From Pseudomonas viridiflava (GTDB lineage: Bacteria; Pseudomonadota; Gammaproteobacteria; Pseudomonadales; Pseudomonadaceae), in NCBI RefSeq assembly GCF_003702045.1, contig NZ_RBTP01000065.1, positions 62,001 through 126,000 of the forward strand: DNA of 64,000 bases. The letters are read 5' to 3'. Positions 27,202 through 35,660 of this stretch are shown here, one piece after another (the first letter of the stretch is position 1; every line of letters begins with the position of its first letter). Position numbers and translations under genes: made by a program. The notes beneath the pieces were generated by a model, which saw only the letters and a program-made list of their open reading frames with translations, had not been told where the DNA came from and did not search any database.

Positions 27202-28119
27202 GTGAATAATTACCCCAGCCTTGATGACCTGAATGTGTTCATTCACGTGGCACGCCGATCCAGCTTTGTCGGCGCGGCCAACGAGCTGAGCATGTCTGCG
27301 GCTTACGTGAGCAAACGCATTCGTCTGCTGGAGCAGGGCATGGGCGTGGTGCTGCTGCACCGCTCGACGCGTCAGGTGTCGATTACCGAAGATGGCGAGC
27401 GGGTCTACGAGTGGGCCAAGGGCATTCTGGAGTCTGTGCAGCAGATGGGCGACGAAGTGGCGGCCCTGCATGACGAACCCAGTGGCCTGCTGCGCGTGGT
27501 CAGCAGCCAGGGGTTCGGGCGTCGCTTCGTGGCACCGGCGCTGTCGGAGTTGGCAGCGCGGTATCCGAAGCTGGATATCCGTCTTGATATCCAGGACCGG
27601 CTGATTGATCTGATCGAAGAGGGCGTCGACCTCGACATCCGGGTGGGCAACGAAATCGCGCCGCACCTGCGCGCCCGGCATCTGGCGAGCAACTGGCGGG
27701 TGCTGTGTGCCAGTCCAGAGTACCTGGCGTCACGCGGCGCGCCCATGAGCCTGGCAGAGCTGACCAACCATGACTGTCTGGTGATCAAGGAGCGGGACCG
27801 GCCGTTCGGGATCTGGCACTTGAGCGGGCCGCAGGGGGCGGAAACCGTCAAGGTGACGGGCAGCCTGTCGACCAACCACGGCGAGATCGCCCGGCAATGG
27901 TGCCTGGACGGGCGGGGCGTGTTGTTGCGTTCGCTGTGGGATGTGCGCGCCGACCTGGCCGAAGGGCGGCTGGTTCAGGTGCTGAGCGACTACCGTCAGG
28001 ATGCGGACATTTGGGCCGTGTACACCTCACCACTGATGCGCTCGGCCAAGGTGAGGGTCACGGTGGAGTTCCTGCGCGAGTATTTTGCACAGGGTCAGGT
28101 TGGAGCGGGTGGGCAATAG
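27202..28119 (+). CDS. LysR-family regulator, DmlR-like
   Basis: This 305-residue LysR protein has an HTH in SFVGAANELSMSAAYVSKRI and a C-terminal effector domain with EEGVDLDIRVGN. It starts with GTG at 27202 after AAGGAAC. Being divergent from the tartrate/D-malate dehydrogenase gene, it is the likely activator of that gene, as DmlR is for dmlA. The shared 100-nt region carries ATGCTATAAGCAC and GATAATC-rich sequence, but no operator could be fixed. Confidence 0.85.
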   Translation: MNNYPSLDDLNVFIHVARRSSFVGAANELSMSAAYVSKRIRLLEQGMGVVLLHRSTRQVSITEDGERVYEWAKGILESVQQMGDEVAALHDEPSGLLRVVSSQGFGRRFVAPALSELAARYPKLDIRLDIQDRLIDLIEEGVDLDIRVGNEIAPHLRARHLASNWRVLCASPEYLASRGAPMSLAELTNHDCLVIKERDRPFGIWHLSGPQGAETVKVTGSLSTNHGEIARQWCLDGRGVLLRSLWDVRADLAEGRLVQVLSDYRQDADIWAVYTSPLMRSAKVRVTVEFLREYFAQGQVGAGGQ

Positions 28120-28128
28120 CCAGTAGAC

Positions 28129-28220
28129 CGTGGGAGCGGACTCGTCCGCGAAAAGGCCAGTACATCCGACGAAGATCAGTCGACTGAAATGCAGTATTCG
28201 CGGACAAGTCCGCTCCCACA
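28129..28220. repeat. REP-like palindromic element, family 1, copy A
   Basis: GTGGGAGCGGACT (28130-28142) and its exact complement AGTCCGCTCCCAC (28207-28219) enclose a spacer with TCCGCGAAAAGGCCAGTACATC and ATTCGCGGACA parts. Copies with the same arms occur at 34623-34732, 34939-35032 and 45878-45981. It lies between convergent genes. Confidence 0.85.
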
Positions 28221-28280
28221 GATAGTATGTTTTTCAGCCAATAACGCGTATCGGGAAAGACAGGCTCGTCTGCTGACAGA

Positions 28281-29435
28281 TCAATGCGCTCCGGCCGCCT
28301 TGTTCAGGTCGCCATCGGCCCATTCGGTGTAGATGCACGCATCTGCCGCTGCCCAGCGTACTTTCACCGCATCGCCCATCTGCATCGGCATGCCGGTGGC
28401 AGACAACGCCTTGACGGTCATGGCCGTACCGCCTGCCGTGACCACCGAGCAGGTCTGACTTTCACCGAGAAACAGCACTTCGGTCACCGTGGCGTTCACC
28501 TCGTTCCAGCCTGCCTCCAGTGGGGTGGCCACCGCTTGTTGCAGGGTTAACGCCTGCGCTTTTTCAGGGCGGATCATTGCCAGTATGTCCTGATCGGTTT
28601 TCAAGCCCGACTTCAGGCGAATCGCCAGCGTCGTGCCCTCAAACGTTGCCACCGCGTTGCCCTGGGCCTTGATCCTGAGGAAGTTGGAGTTGCCCAGGAA
28701 CGAGGCGACGAAGGCACTTGGCGGGTTCTGGTACAAGTCATAGCCGCTGCCCAGACCGACGATCTTGCCGTGACTGAAAATTGCGATGCGTTGTGACAGG
28801 CGCATGGCTTCTTCCTGGTCATGGGTCACGTAGACGATGGTGATGCCCAGACGCCGATGCAACTGACGCAGTTCGTCCTGCAAGTCCTCGCGCAGCTTCT
28901 TGTCCAGTGCGCCCAGCGGTTCGTCCATCAGCAGAATGCGCGGTTCATAAACCAGCGCTCGAGCAATGGCGACACGCTGTTGCTGGCCGCCAGAAAGCTG
29001 AGAAGGGCGGCGATGGGCAAAGGCTTCGAGTTGCACCAGCTTGAGCATGGCGTCGACGCGCTTCTCCCGCTCGGCCGCAGGTAACTTGCGGATGGCCAGC
29101 GGGAAGGCGATGTTGTCGCGCACGCTCAAGTGAGGAAACAGTGAATAACGCTGAAACACCATGCCGATGTCGCGCTTGTGCGGTGGCACGTTTACCAGCG
29201 ACTGACCCTCTACCAGAATTTCGCCGCAGCTTGGCGTCTCGAACCCGGCCAGCATCGACAGCGTGGTGCTTTTGCCCGAGCCGCTGGAGCCCAGGAAGGT
29301 CAGAAACTCACCGTTCTGAATATCCAGCGAGATGTCGTCGACAGCTGCAAAGTCGCCGTAATACTTGTTGAGGTTGCACAGACTGACCAAGGTTTTCTGA
29401 TTCGGTTGTGCGGGGGCTTTGATCACGGCGCTCAT
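28281..29435 (-). CDS. ABC transporter ATP-binding protein, polyamine/opine type (PotA-like)
   Basis: This 384-residue ATPase shows Walker A GSSGSGKST near residue 51, signature LSGGQQQR, Walker B RILLMDEPLGALD and the H-loop VYVTHD, followed by a C-terminal TOBE-type domain (VTEVLFLGESQTCSVVTAGG). It energises import by the adjacent permeases. The ATG at 29435 overlaps the upstream permease stop (ATGA) after AGGAG. The subfamily covers spermidine, putrescine and related cationic solutes. The operon has a predicted GntR operator upstream. Confidence 0.9.
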   Translation of the reverse strand: MSAVIKAPAQPNQKTLVSLCNLNKYYGDFAAVDDISLDIQNGEFLTFLGSSGSGKSTTLSMLAGFETPSCGEILVEGQSLVNVPPHKRDIGMVFQRYSLFPHLSVRDNIAFPLAIRKLPAAEREKRVDAMLKLVQLEAFAHRRPSQLSGGQQQRVAIARALVYEPRILLMDEPLGALDKKLREDLQDELRQLHRRLGITIVYVTHDQEEAMRLSQRIAIFSHGKIVGLGSGYDLYQNPPSAFVASFLGNSNFLRIKAQGNAVATFEGTTLAIRLKSGLKTDQDILAMIRPEKAQALTLQQAVATPLEAGWNEVNATVTEVLFLGESQTCSVVTAGGTAMTVKALSATGMPMQMGDAVKVRWAAADACIYTEWADGDLNKAAGAH

Positions 29436-30247
29436 GAGGTACTCCTTGCTTCGTTGCGGCGACGCAGGGTCGCGGCGATGAACATGACCAGCACCGACAG
29501 GGCGATCAGCAGTGTCGAGGCGACTGCGATGACCGGGGTCAGGTCCTGGCGCAGCGTGGTCCACATTTTGACGGGAAGGGTCTGCAGGGTCGGGCTGGCC
29601 ATCATCACGCTCAGCACCACTTCGTCCCACGACACCAGGAACGCGAACAGCGCGCCTGCCATCATGCCGGGGCGAATGCCGGGAAAGGTGACCTTGTAAA
29701 TCGCCTGCAAGCGAGACGCACCGCAGATCACCGCCGCGTCCTCGATGGACTGATCGAACAGCTTCAGCGAGTTGATGATGGAAATAATGGTGAACGGCAG
29801 CGCAACGATCACATGGCTGACCACGAACGAGAACAGCGTGCCCGTGTAGCCGAGCTTGAGAAACAGTGCATAGACCGCCACCGCGATGATCACCAGAGGC
29901 ACGATCATCGGCAGGGTGAAAATACCGTACAGCATGTCGCGGCCCGGGAACTTGCCACGCACCAGGGCGAATGCGGTGGGCAGCCCCAATGCCACGGCGC
30001 AGATCGTGGTGAGGATGGCGACTTTGAAGCTGGACATCGCCGCGTCCATCCATTCGGGGTTGGAAAAGAACTGCTGATACCACTTGAACGTCCAGCCCGG
30101 CGGCGGAAACACTAGCCACTGGGAGGAGCCGAAAGACAGCAGCACGATGAACAGGATCGGCAGCAACAGGAACAGCGCGATCAGCCCAGTGGTCAGATAC
30201 AGCCCCGACCGCAGGCGAAGGCTCATGGCATTGGGTGTCAGGAGCAT
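29432..30247 (-). CDS. ABC transporter permease (PotC-like)
   Basis: This 271-residue inner-membrane permease has about six hydrophobic helices and the EAA-loop DQSIEDAAVICGASRLQAIYKVTFPGIRPG, split around the conserved glycine, which contacts the ATPase. It is the second permease of a PotABCD-like importer. It begins six nt after the preceding permease and overlaps the ATPase start. Residues give no substrate information beyond the polyamine/iron/thiamine superfamily. Confidence 0.9.
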   Translation of the reverse strand: MLLTPNAMSLRLRSGLYLTTGLIALFLLLPILFIVLLSFGSSQWLVFPPPGWTFKWYQQFFSNPEWMDAAMSSFKVAILTTICAVALGLPTAFALVRGKFPGRDMLYGIFTLPMIVPLVIIAVAVYALFLKLGYTGTLFSFVVSHVIVALPFTIISIINSLKLFDQSIEDAAVICGASRLQAIYKVTFPGIRPGMMAGALFAFLVSWDEVVLSVMMASPTLQTLPVKMWTTLRQDLTPVIAVASTLLIALSVLVMFIAATLRRRNEARSTS

Positions 30248-30253
30248 GGTGGC

Positions 30254-31192
30254 TTACCTCCCGTTGCTGGCGCCGACCGGAGATTCCGGCTGGAGCTTGA
30301 GATAGAAGTAGAACAGCACCAGCGTGATCAGGATCAGCAACGCAGCGGCAGCGCTCGCCAGCCCCCAGTTGAGAAACGACTGCACTTGCTGGACGATGAA
30401 CTCAGGCAGCATCATGTTCTGCGCACCGCCAAGCAGCGCGGGCGTGACGTAGTAACCCAGCGACATCACGAACACCATCAGGCCACCGGAAAACAGACCC
30501 GGGCGGCACAGCGGCAGAAACACCCGAAAGAAGTTGGTCCAGGGGCTGGCGCCGCAGATGGAGCCTGCCTGAAGCACCATCGGGTCGATGGCCTGCATGG
30601 TCGCCTGCAACGGCAGGACAATGAACGGAATCATGATGTAGCTCATGCCGATCACCACGCCGGTCAGGTTGTGCACCATTTCCAGCGGCTGATCGATGAT
30701 GCCCATGCCCATCAGCGCTTTGTTGATGACGCCCGAGGCTTGCAACAGCACCAGCCAGGAGTAGGTGCGTGCCAACAGGCTGGTCCACATCGACAGCAGC
30801 ACGATGTTGAAGATCCAGCGTCCCCAGCCACGCGGCACCAGGGTAATCACCCAGGCCAGCGGAAAGCCCAGCAGCAGGCTGAACAGCGTGACCAGACCCG
30901 CGACCGAGAAGGTGTTGAGCAGTACGCGCGAATAAGCGGAGTTGGCGAACAGTTGCTCATAGTTACCCAGACCCGGAACGGGTTCGAGCACACCGCGCAG
31001 CAGCAGGCCAATCAGTGGCGCGAAGAAGAACAGTCCCAGGAAGAACAGCGCAGGAATCAGGTTGCGACTGCCGCGCCAGCGTTGTGCCAGAGAAGGGGTT
31101 GGCTGCATGTTGGCCGCCTTGCCTGAAACCGCGCCGGCGATGCTCGAAGCACCCCCGGCCGGTTGAGAATGACCGGACGCAACAGCCGTCAT
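30254..31192 (-). CDS. ABC transporter permease (PotB-like)
   Basis: This permease has about 312 residues, with an unusually long hydrophilic N-terminus (about 40 residues) before six hydrophobic helices. It has the EAA motif near DPMVLQAGSICGASPWTNFF. The start was placed at the ATG (31192) directly after the binding-protein stop TAA; an in-frame codon at 31219 overlapping that gene is possible. It pairs with the PotC-like permease to form the membrane channel. Confidence 0.87.
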   Translation of the reverse strand: MTAVASGHSQPAGGASSIAGAVSGKAANMQPTPSLAQRWRGSRNLIPALFFLGLFFFAPLIGLLLRGVLEPVPGLGNYEQLFANSAYSRVLLNTFSVAGLVTLFSLLLGFPLAWVITLVPRGWGRWIFNIVLLSMWTSLLARTYSWLVLLQASGVINKALMGMGIIDQPLEMVHNLTGVVIGMSYIMIPFIVLPLQATMQAIDPMVLQAGSICGASPWTNFFRVFLPLCRPGLFSGGLMVFVMSLGYYVTPALLGGAQNMMLPEFIVQQVQSFLNWGLASAAAALLILITLVLFYFYLKLQPESPVGASNGR

Positions 31193-31194
31193 TT

Positions 31195-32220
31195 TTACTT
31201 GACCAGCCATTCGTTCCACCGTGTCGCGATGTCCGGACCGTTCTTGGCCCAGTATGCGAAGTCGAGAGTGATTTGGTCTGCGCCGTAAGCCGTTGGCAGA
31301 TTCTTGGCCAGGGTCGAGTCAAGACGCGGCACGCTGTCCAGATTGACTGGGGCGTACGCGCTCAGGTTGGAAAAGTCGGCCTGGCCTCTGGGGCTGGTCG
31401 CTTCGGCGATGAGCTTCATCGCCGCGTCCTTGTTCTTGGCGCCTTTGGGCACGACCAGAAAATCGGCCATGACCAGGTTCTGCTTCCAGCTCACGCCCAC
31501 GGGCGCGCCATCCTGCTGAAGGGCGTAGACCCGGCCGTTCCACATCTGGCCCATCGAAGCCTCGCCGGACGCCAGCAGTTGTTGCGATTGCGCGCCGCCA
31601 CCCCACCAGACAATGTCTTTCTTGATGGTGTCGAGTTTCTTGAAGGCTCGGTCCAAATCCAGGGGGTAGAGCTTGTCGGCGGGGACGCCGTCAGCCAGCA
31701 ACGCGAGTTCCAGCACGCCGGGGCTAGGCCACTTATAGAGCGCACGCTTGCCGGGATAGGTCTTGGTGTCGAACATCGCTGTCCAGTCCACAGGCTTTTT
31801 GCTGCCCAGCTTGTCTTCGTTGTAGCCGAGGACGAACGAGAAGAAGAATGAGCCTGCGCCGTGGTCGGAAACGAAACGAGGGTCGATGCGGTCACGCTTG
31901 ATGGTGTTGAAGTCCAGCGGCTCCAGCAGGCCTTCGGCGGCTGCGCGCAAGGCGAAGTCGGCTTCGACATCCACCACGTCCCACTGCACGTTGCCGCTTT
32001 CGACCATCGCCTTGAGTTTGCCGTAGTCGGTCGGCCCATCCTGCACGACCGTGATGCCGCTGGCTTTGGCGAATGGAGCCGCCCATGCCTGCTTCTGGGC
32101 ATCCTGGGTTGAGCCACCCCAACTGACGAAGTTGACGCTTTCGGCGGCCAGGGCGGCAACGCTCGAGAAGGCCAGCACGCCAGCCATCAGGACTGCCGTT
32201 GCACGTTTGTTCAACACCAT
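31195..32220 (-). CDS. ABC transporter periplasmic substrate-binding protein (PotD-like)
   Basis: This 341-residue exported solute-binding protein has a signal peptide of about 26 residues ending VAALAAES. The N-terminal VNFVSWGGSTQDAQKQAW matches the PotD/PotF and opine-binding group, and the hinge segment WDVVDVEADF and aromatic-rich YKWPSPGVLEL and KDIVWWGGGAQS regions follow. The ATG at 32220 is preferred over the in-frame GTG at 32226 because GAGGG sits 7 nt upstream. It leads the importer operon, and a GntR-type palindrome lies 167 nt upstream. The ligand is probably a cation or nitrogenous compound. Confidence 0.88.
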   Translation of the reverse strand: MVLNKRATAVLMAGVLAFSSVAALAAESVNFVSWGGSTQDAQKQAWAAPFAKASGITVVQDGPTDYGKLKAMVESGNVQWDVVDVEADFALRAAAEGLLEPLDFNTIKRDRIDPRFVSDHGAGSFFFSFVLGYNEDKLGSKKPVDWTAMFDTKTYPGKRALYKWPSPGVLELALLADGVPADKLYPLDLDRAFKKLDTIKKDIVWWGGGAQSQQLLASGEASMGQMWNGRVYALQQDGAPVGVSWKQNLVMADFLVVPKGAKNKDAAMKLIAEATSPRGQADFSNLSAYAPVNLDSVPRLDSTLAKNLPTAYGADQITLDFAYWAKNGPDIATRWNEWLVK

Positions 32221-32522
32221 TTTCACGCCCTCATTGTTGTGTTTTGAGCGGGCATTTCACGCCCGCGTAATCGGGAGCAGTAGGTCCAATGGGCCTTTTT
32301 TAAGCAGTCACTGGTCAGCGCTTTTTGCCGGAGCTGTCCTGATCGGGTGCGTTTGACAGATCGTTGCAGCTGTGGAATGTCATATTATGGTATTCCAAAC
32401 TTTGTGCAAGTATTTTGCCTATGCGCGGTCATCTGCCTGTCGCCTGATGTGTCTGTAAGTCAGGCGTAACGGGCGTCTTACGCATGTTTTGCACATGATC
32501 ACCCTGACATCAAGCCAAGCAC
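32221..32522. other. Promoter region of the ABC importer operon
   Basis: About 300 nt without a coding frame. It holds the palindrome at 32385-32397, which matches the operators at 33665 and 40063, and the 3' flank of ribBX. No clear terminator was recognised for ribBX. Confidence 0.5.
32385..32397 (-). promoter_or_regulatory. Predicted GntR operator 1 (ABC importer)
   Basis: On the minus strand the site reads TGGAATACCATAA, differing in one position from TGGTATACCATAA found at 33665 and 40063. It lies 165 nt upstream of the solute-binding protein start. The GGT-ACC half-sites fit FCD-subfamily GntR regulators such as the one encoded at 35661-36413. Binding is inferred. Confidence 0.6.
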
Positions 32523-33632
32523 TTAACCCGGAAACGGAATGCTTTCCACCACCTCCAGATCGTAGCCGGTGAGGCCTGCGTACTTCAGCGGCGGGCCCAG
32601 ATGGCGCAGTTTACAGACGCCCAGGTCCTGCAATATCTGCGCGCCGGTACCGACTTGCGAATAGATTCGCGATTGCGAGCGGGTGTACTGACGCGGCGGT
32701 TGAGTCAGGTGCGGAATTCGCTCCAGCAAGGCCTGAGACGATTCATGATTGGCCAGCACCACGACAACGCCGCGACCTTCTTCGGCAACCTTCTGCAACG
32801 CTGCCCAGAGCGTCCAGTTGGCCGGCCCTGTGTATTCGGCACCGACCAGATCACGCAGCGGATCGACCACGTGGACCCGCACCAGCGTCGGGTCTTCACG
32901 GCGGATGTCACCCATGACCATCGCCATGTGTACGCCGCCCTCGATACGGTCCTCATAGCTGAACAGCCGGAAGGTGCCATGCACCGTGGGCAGGTCACGT
33001 TCGCCGATCCTGACGATGGTGTGTTCGGTGCTCAGGCGATAATGAATCAGGTCGGCGATGGTGCCGATGCGAATCCCGTGTTTCTCGGCGAAGCGCTCCA
33101 GGTCGGGGCGACGGGCCATCGTGCCGTCATCGTTCATGACTTCGACGATGACCGAAGCCGGTGCAAAGCCCGCCAGACGAGCCAGGTCGCAGCCGGCCTC
33201 GGTATGGCCAGCACGGGTCAATACACCGCCTTCACGGGCACGCAGCGGGAAGATATGGCCGGGTTGCACCAGATCCTCTGGCACCGCTTGCGGGTTGACG
33301 GCCGCTTGAACGGTGCGCGCCCGATCTGCTGCGCTGATGCCGGTCGTCACGCCTGTGGCCGCTTCGATGGACACGGTAAAAGCGGTGGCGAAGACGCTGC
33401 CGTTGCTGGGCACCATCTGCTCCAGGCCCAGGCGCTGACAGTGCTCGTCGGTCAGGGTCAGGCAGATCAGTCCACGCGCTTCGCGGGCCATGAAGCTGAT
33501 GGCTTGCGGTGAACAGCGATCTGCGGCGAGCAGCAGGTCGCCTTCATTTTCACGGTCTTCGTCATCTACCAGCAGGACCATGTTTCCCTGACGGTAGTCT
33601 TCAATGATGTCTTCGATGCGATCGAATGCCAT
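32523..33632 (-). CDS. ribB: 3,4-dihydroxy-2-butanone-4-phosphate synthase with degenerate GTP cyclohydrolase II domain (RibBX type)
   Basis: This 369-residue fusion has an N-terminal RibB domain (about 1-200) with intact catalytic DDEDRENEGDLL (23-34) and RAGHTEAGCDL near residue 142. It makes the four-carbon precursor of riboflavin. The C-terminal GCHII-like part lacks the zinc-binding cysteines: where GCHII has a CLTG..C.C block this protein has VDPLRDLVGAEYTGPANW, and the arginine loop is HESSQALL. It therefore resembles RibBX paralogs that lost GCHII activity. It is divergent from a DUF1330 gene with a GntR-type operator between them, unlike the main rib operon. Confidence 0.85.
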   Translation of the reverse strand: MAFDRIEDIIEDYRQGNMVLLVDDEDRENEGDLLLAADRCSPQAISFMAREARGLICLTLTDEHCQRLGLEQMVPSNGSVFATAFTVSIEAATGVTTGISAADRARTVQAAVNPQAVPEDLVQPGHIFPLRAREGGVLTRAGHTEAGCDLARLAGFAPASVIVEVMNDDGTMARRPDLERFAEKHGIRIGTIADLIHYRLSTEHTIVRIGERDLPTVHGTFRLFSYEDRIEGGVHMAMVMGDIRREDPTLVRVHVVDPLRDLVGAEYTGPANWTLWAALQKVAEEGRGVVVVLANHESSQALLERIPHLTQPPRQYTRSQSRIYSQVGTGAQILQDLGVCKLRHLGPPLKYAGLTGYDLEVVESIPFPG

Positions 33633-33664
33633 GCTCGGATCCCGGTGTTATGGATGAATTATTG

Positions 33665-33677
33665 TGGTATACCATAA
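33665..33677 (+). promoter_or_regulatory. Predicted GntR operator 2 (ribBX / DUF1330)
   Basis: TGGTATACCATAA contains the perfect 10-bp palindrome TGGTATACCA. It sits in the 92-nt divergent region, 33 nt from the ribBX start and about 50 nt from the DUF1330 start, a position that would repress both. Identical core to operator 3. Confidence 0.65.
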
Positions 33678-33724
33678 GACAGAATATTTCATAGATTCCC
33701 TATCATTGAAACAGTGAGATCACG

Positions 33725-34015
33725 ATGAAGGCTTACTGGATTGCACACGTTGACGTGACCGACCCTCAGCAGTACAGCGAATATACCCAGAGCGCGCCAG
33801 CCGCTTTCGCCTTGTTTGGTGGCAAATTCCTGGCTCGTGGTGGCCGCTCCGAAGCGCTGGAAGGACGAGCAACCCCGCAACGTACGGTGGTGATCGAATT
33901 CGAGTCGTATGAACAGGCGATGGCCTGCTATCGCTCGCCTGAATATCAGCACGCCATGAGCCATCGACAGGGCGCGTCGAAGGCCGACATCGTGATCGTT
34001 GAAGGAATGGAGTAG
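33725..34015 (+). CDS. DUF1330 family protein
   Basis: This 96-residue single-domain protein has a ferredoxin-like dimeric alpha/beta-barrel fold. The opening MKAYWIAHVDVTDPQQYSEY and the central GGKFLARGG, EGRATPQRTVVIEFESYEQAM are typical of DUF1330. Such small proteins often sit in catabolic clusters, sometimes as accessory isomerase- or monooxygenase-like enzymes, with unknown chemistry. It shares the operator region with ribBX and starts after GTGAGATCACG. A ribosome binding site is weak. Confidence 0.85.
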   Translation: MKAYWIAHVDVTDPQQYSEYTQSAPAAFALFGGKFLARGGRSEALEGRATPQRTVVIEFESYEQAMACYRSPEYQHAMSHRQGASKADIVIVEGME

Positions 34016-34092
34016 GGCCTTGGTAAGGGCTGGTCACGGGCAGGCCAAGGCCTCTAGACTGTGCCACCCTCTGCCTGAAAGGACGACACACC

Positions 34093-34596
34093 GTGCATGC
34101 GCCTGCTTCCACTATCGCCATCCAGTGCCTGGCTGAAACACACCTTGAGAGCCTTGCCGCGCTTTATAACGATCCGGCGGTCTGCCGCCAGGTATTGCAG
34201 ATGCCCTACCAGTCGGTCGAGGTCTGGCGCAAGCGTCTGGCCGCGAGCAACGAGCGCCAGATCAAGCTGGTGGCCGTGCACGGCAACGAAGTGATCGGTC
34301 ATATAGGTCTTGAGCAGTACACACGTATTCGCCAGAGTCACATAGGCAGTATCGGCATGGTCGTGACTCCTGCCTGGCACCGCAAAGGGGTGGGCTCGAA
34401 GCTGCTGGCTGCCGTGCTGGACGTCGCCGACAACTGGATGAACCTGCGCCGGGTCGAACTGACAGCGTATGTCGACAACCAGGCTGCCATCGGCTTGTAC
34501 GAGAAATTTGGTTTCGAGACGGAAGGGCGGCTGCGTCATTACGCGGTACGGGATGGCGTGATGGTCGACGCACTGACGATGGCGCGTTTGCGGTGA
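34093..34596 (+). CDS. GNAT-family N-acetyltransferase
   Basis: This 167-residue acetyltransferase of the GNAT fold has the acetyl-CoA loop RKGVGSKLLAAVLD (A motif), strand IGHIGLEQY before it and the C-terminal ALYDNQAA-like VDNQAAIGLYEKFGFETEGRLRHY. The last block is close to the YhhY and ribosomal-protein acetyltransferase type. GTG start at 34093 after AAAGGACG. It stands between the DUF1330 gene and a repeat-rich spacer. The substrate is unknown. Confidence 0.85.
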   Translation: MHAPASTIAIQCLAETHLESLAALYNDPAVCRQVLQMPYQSVEVWRKRLAASNERQIKLVAVHGNEVIGHIGLEQYTRIRQSHIGSIGMVVTPAWHRKGVGSKLLAAVLDVADNWMNLRRVELTAYVDNQAAIGLYEKFGFETEGRLRHYAVRDGVMVDALTMARLR

Positions 34597-34622
34597 AGTA
34601 CGCAAAGGTGATTGATCTGATA

Positions 34623-34732
34623 CGTGGGAGCGGACCGGGCGGCGCTCCGTTTGTCCGCGACAAGGCCAGTACATTCGGCGCAGATGCAGTGGCTGAAATT
34701 CTGCGTTCGCGGACTTATCCGCTCTTATCAAA
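34623..34732. repeat. REP-like palindromic element, family 1, copy B
   Basis: Left arm GTGGGAGCGGACC (34624-34636), middle TGTCCGCGACAAGGCCAGTA, and a degraded right arm GCGGACTTATCCGCTCTTAT (34709-34728). Confidence 0.8.
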
Positions 34733-34760
34733 CAACCTGTAATCCACTGGAGAACACGGT

Positions 34761-34845
34761 GCGTGGGAGGCGGCTTGCCGGCGATCTGCCGGGAACCGGC
34801 AGCAAAACCTGCACTTGCGGTGTGTCAGATGCAACCTGGGCCCGC
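34761..34845. repeat. REP-like element, family 2, copy 1
   Basis: GTGGGAGGCGGCTTGCCGGC with an inner CTGCCGGGAACCGGCAGC hairpin. Its reverse complement matches 61882-61990, including the ACACAAC/TGTGTC-type flank. Confidence 0.7.
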
Positions 34846-34938
34846 TGCGCAGGCCATCGCTGCCGTCGTAACCTCCGAGAGCTTCCACGCCCTCCGGGCA
34901 GAAGCAGGTGTGCGCATTTCAGTAAATTACAAAGTGTT

Positions 34939-35080
34939 TGATAAGGGCAGATTTGTCCGCGAAAGGGGGGGGTACAGCCGATGACGGTTCAGTGAATGAG
35001 ATGCGGCATTCGCGGACAAGTCCGCTCCTACGGTGTTTGCTGCGTGACGGCGCTAGGTCGAAGACGTGGTGGGACCTCCT
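34939..35080. repeat. REP-like palindromic element, family 1, copy C with tail
   Basis: The left arm is eroded (TTTGTCCGCGAAAG); the right arm GCGGACAAGTCCGCTCCTAC (35012-35031) is clear. The following tail, TGCGTGACGGCGCTAGGTCG then AAGACGTGG, recurs beside the copy at 45878-45981. Confidence 0.75.
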
Positions 35081-35095
35081 ACAGCCTGGCCACCT

Positions 35096-35659
35096 TTAAC
35101 GAATGAAATGTACCTTTCCGCTGTCATCGTTGCCGATATAGAGGCCGTACACACCGGCCTGGCGCTCTTCAATATAGCGCTCCAGGATCTGGCGGATGGC
35201 GGGGTAGTAGATGCTGTCCCACGGAATGTCTTCGGGGGCGAAGAATGTGTAATCCAGGGTTTCGGGACCGAATTGCCCGGTGATCTCCAGCGCGATGGCG
35301 CGGAAGATGATGTAGACCTCACTGATCTGCGGCACGCTGAAAATGGAGTAGGGCGAGAGGATCTCGGCGCGCACGCCGCTTTCTTCCCATACCTCGCGAA
35401 GCGCTGCCTGTTCAGTGGTTTCGCCGGTTTCCATGAAACCTGCAGGCAGGGTCCAGGTGCCGGGTCGTGGCGGGATTGCACGCTGGCACAGCAGGTACTT
35501 GCCTTCCTGCTCGATGATGCAGCCAGCGATGATCTTCGGATTGACGTAATGGATGTACTGACAACGGCCGCACATCAACCGCGCATGGGTGTCGCCCGAA
35601 GGGATACGCTGATCGAGATCAGCGCTGCCGCATTGAGGACAGAAGCGCGGCAGTGCCAT
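35096..35659 (-). CDS. Nudix hydrolase with N-terminal zinc ribbon
   Basis: This 187-residue Nudix enzyme has CPQC and CGRC (zinc ribbon) in the first 35 residues. The Nudix box GFMETGETTEQAALREVWEESGV fits GX5EX7REUXEEXGU. The zinc-ribbon subgroup includes ADP-ribose, NADH and flavin-nucleotide pyrophosphatases; the residues do not separate these. Its ATG (35659) lies within two bases of the GntR stop, so it is translated with that regulator. Given a flavin-linked cluster, hydrolysis of FAD to FMN is one possibility. Confidence 0.85.
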   Translation of the reverse strand: MALPRFCPQCGSADLDQRIPSGDTHARLMCGRCQYIHYVNPKIIAGCIIEQEGKYLLCQRAIPPRPGTWTLPAGFMETGETTEQAALREVWEESGVRAEILSPYSIFSVPQISEVYIIFRAIALEITGQFGPETLDYTFFAPEDIPWDSIYYPAIRQILERYIEERQAGVYGLYIGNDDSGKVHFIR

Positions 35660-35660
35660 T

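Larger units (their letters stand above)
34597..35095. other. Repeat-filled intergenic region
   Basis: About 500 nt between the GNAT gene and the Nudix gene. It contains three elements: REP family 1 copy B (34623-34732), a family 2 element (34761-34845), and a partial family 1 copy C (34939-35032) with a conserved 3' tail. No coding frame is supported here. Confidence 0.7.

Noticed and set aside
34791..34820. Possible HrpL box (GGAACC-type -35)
   Set aside because: The GGAACC has no CCAC at N15-N17; the motif lies inside a REP family 2 element.
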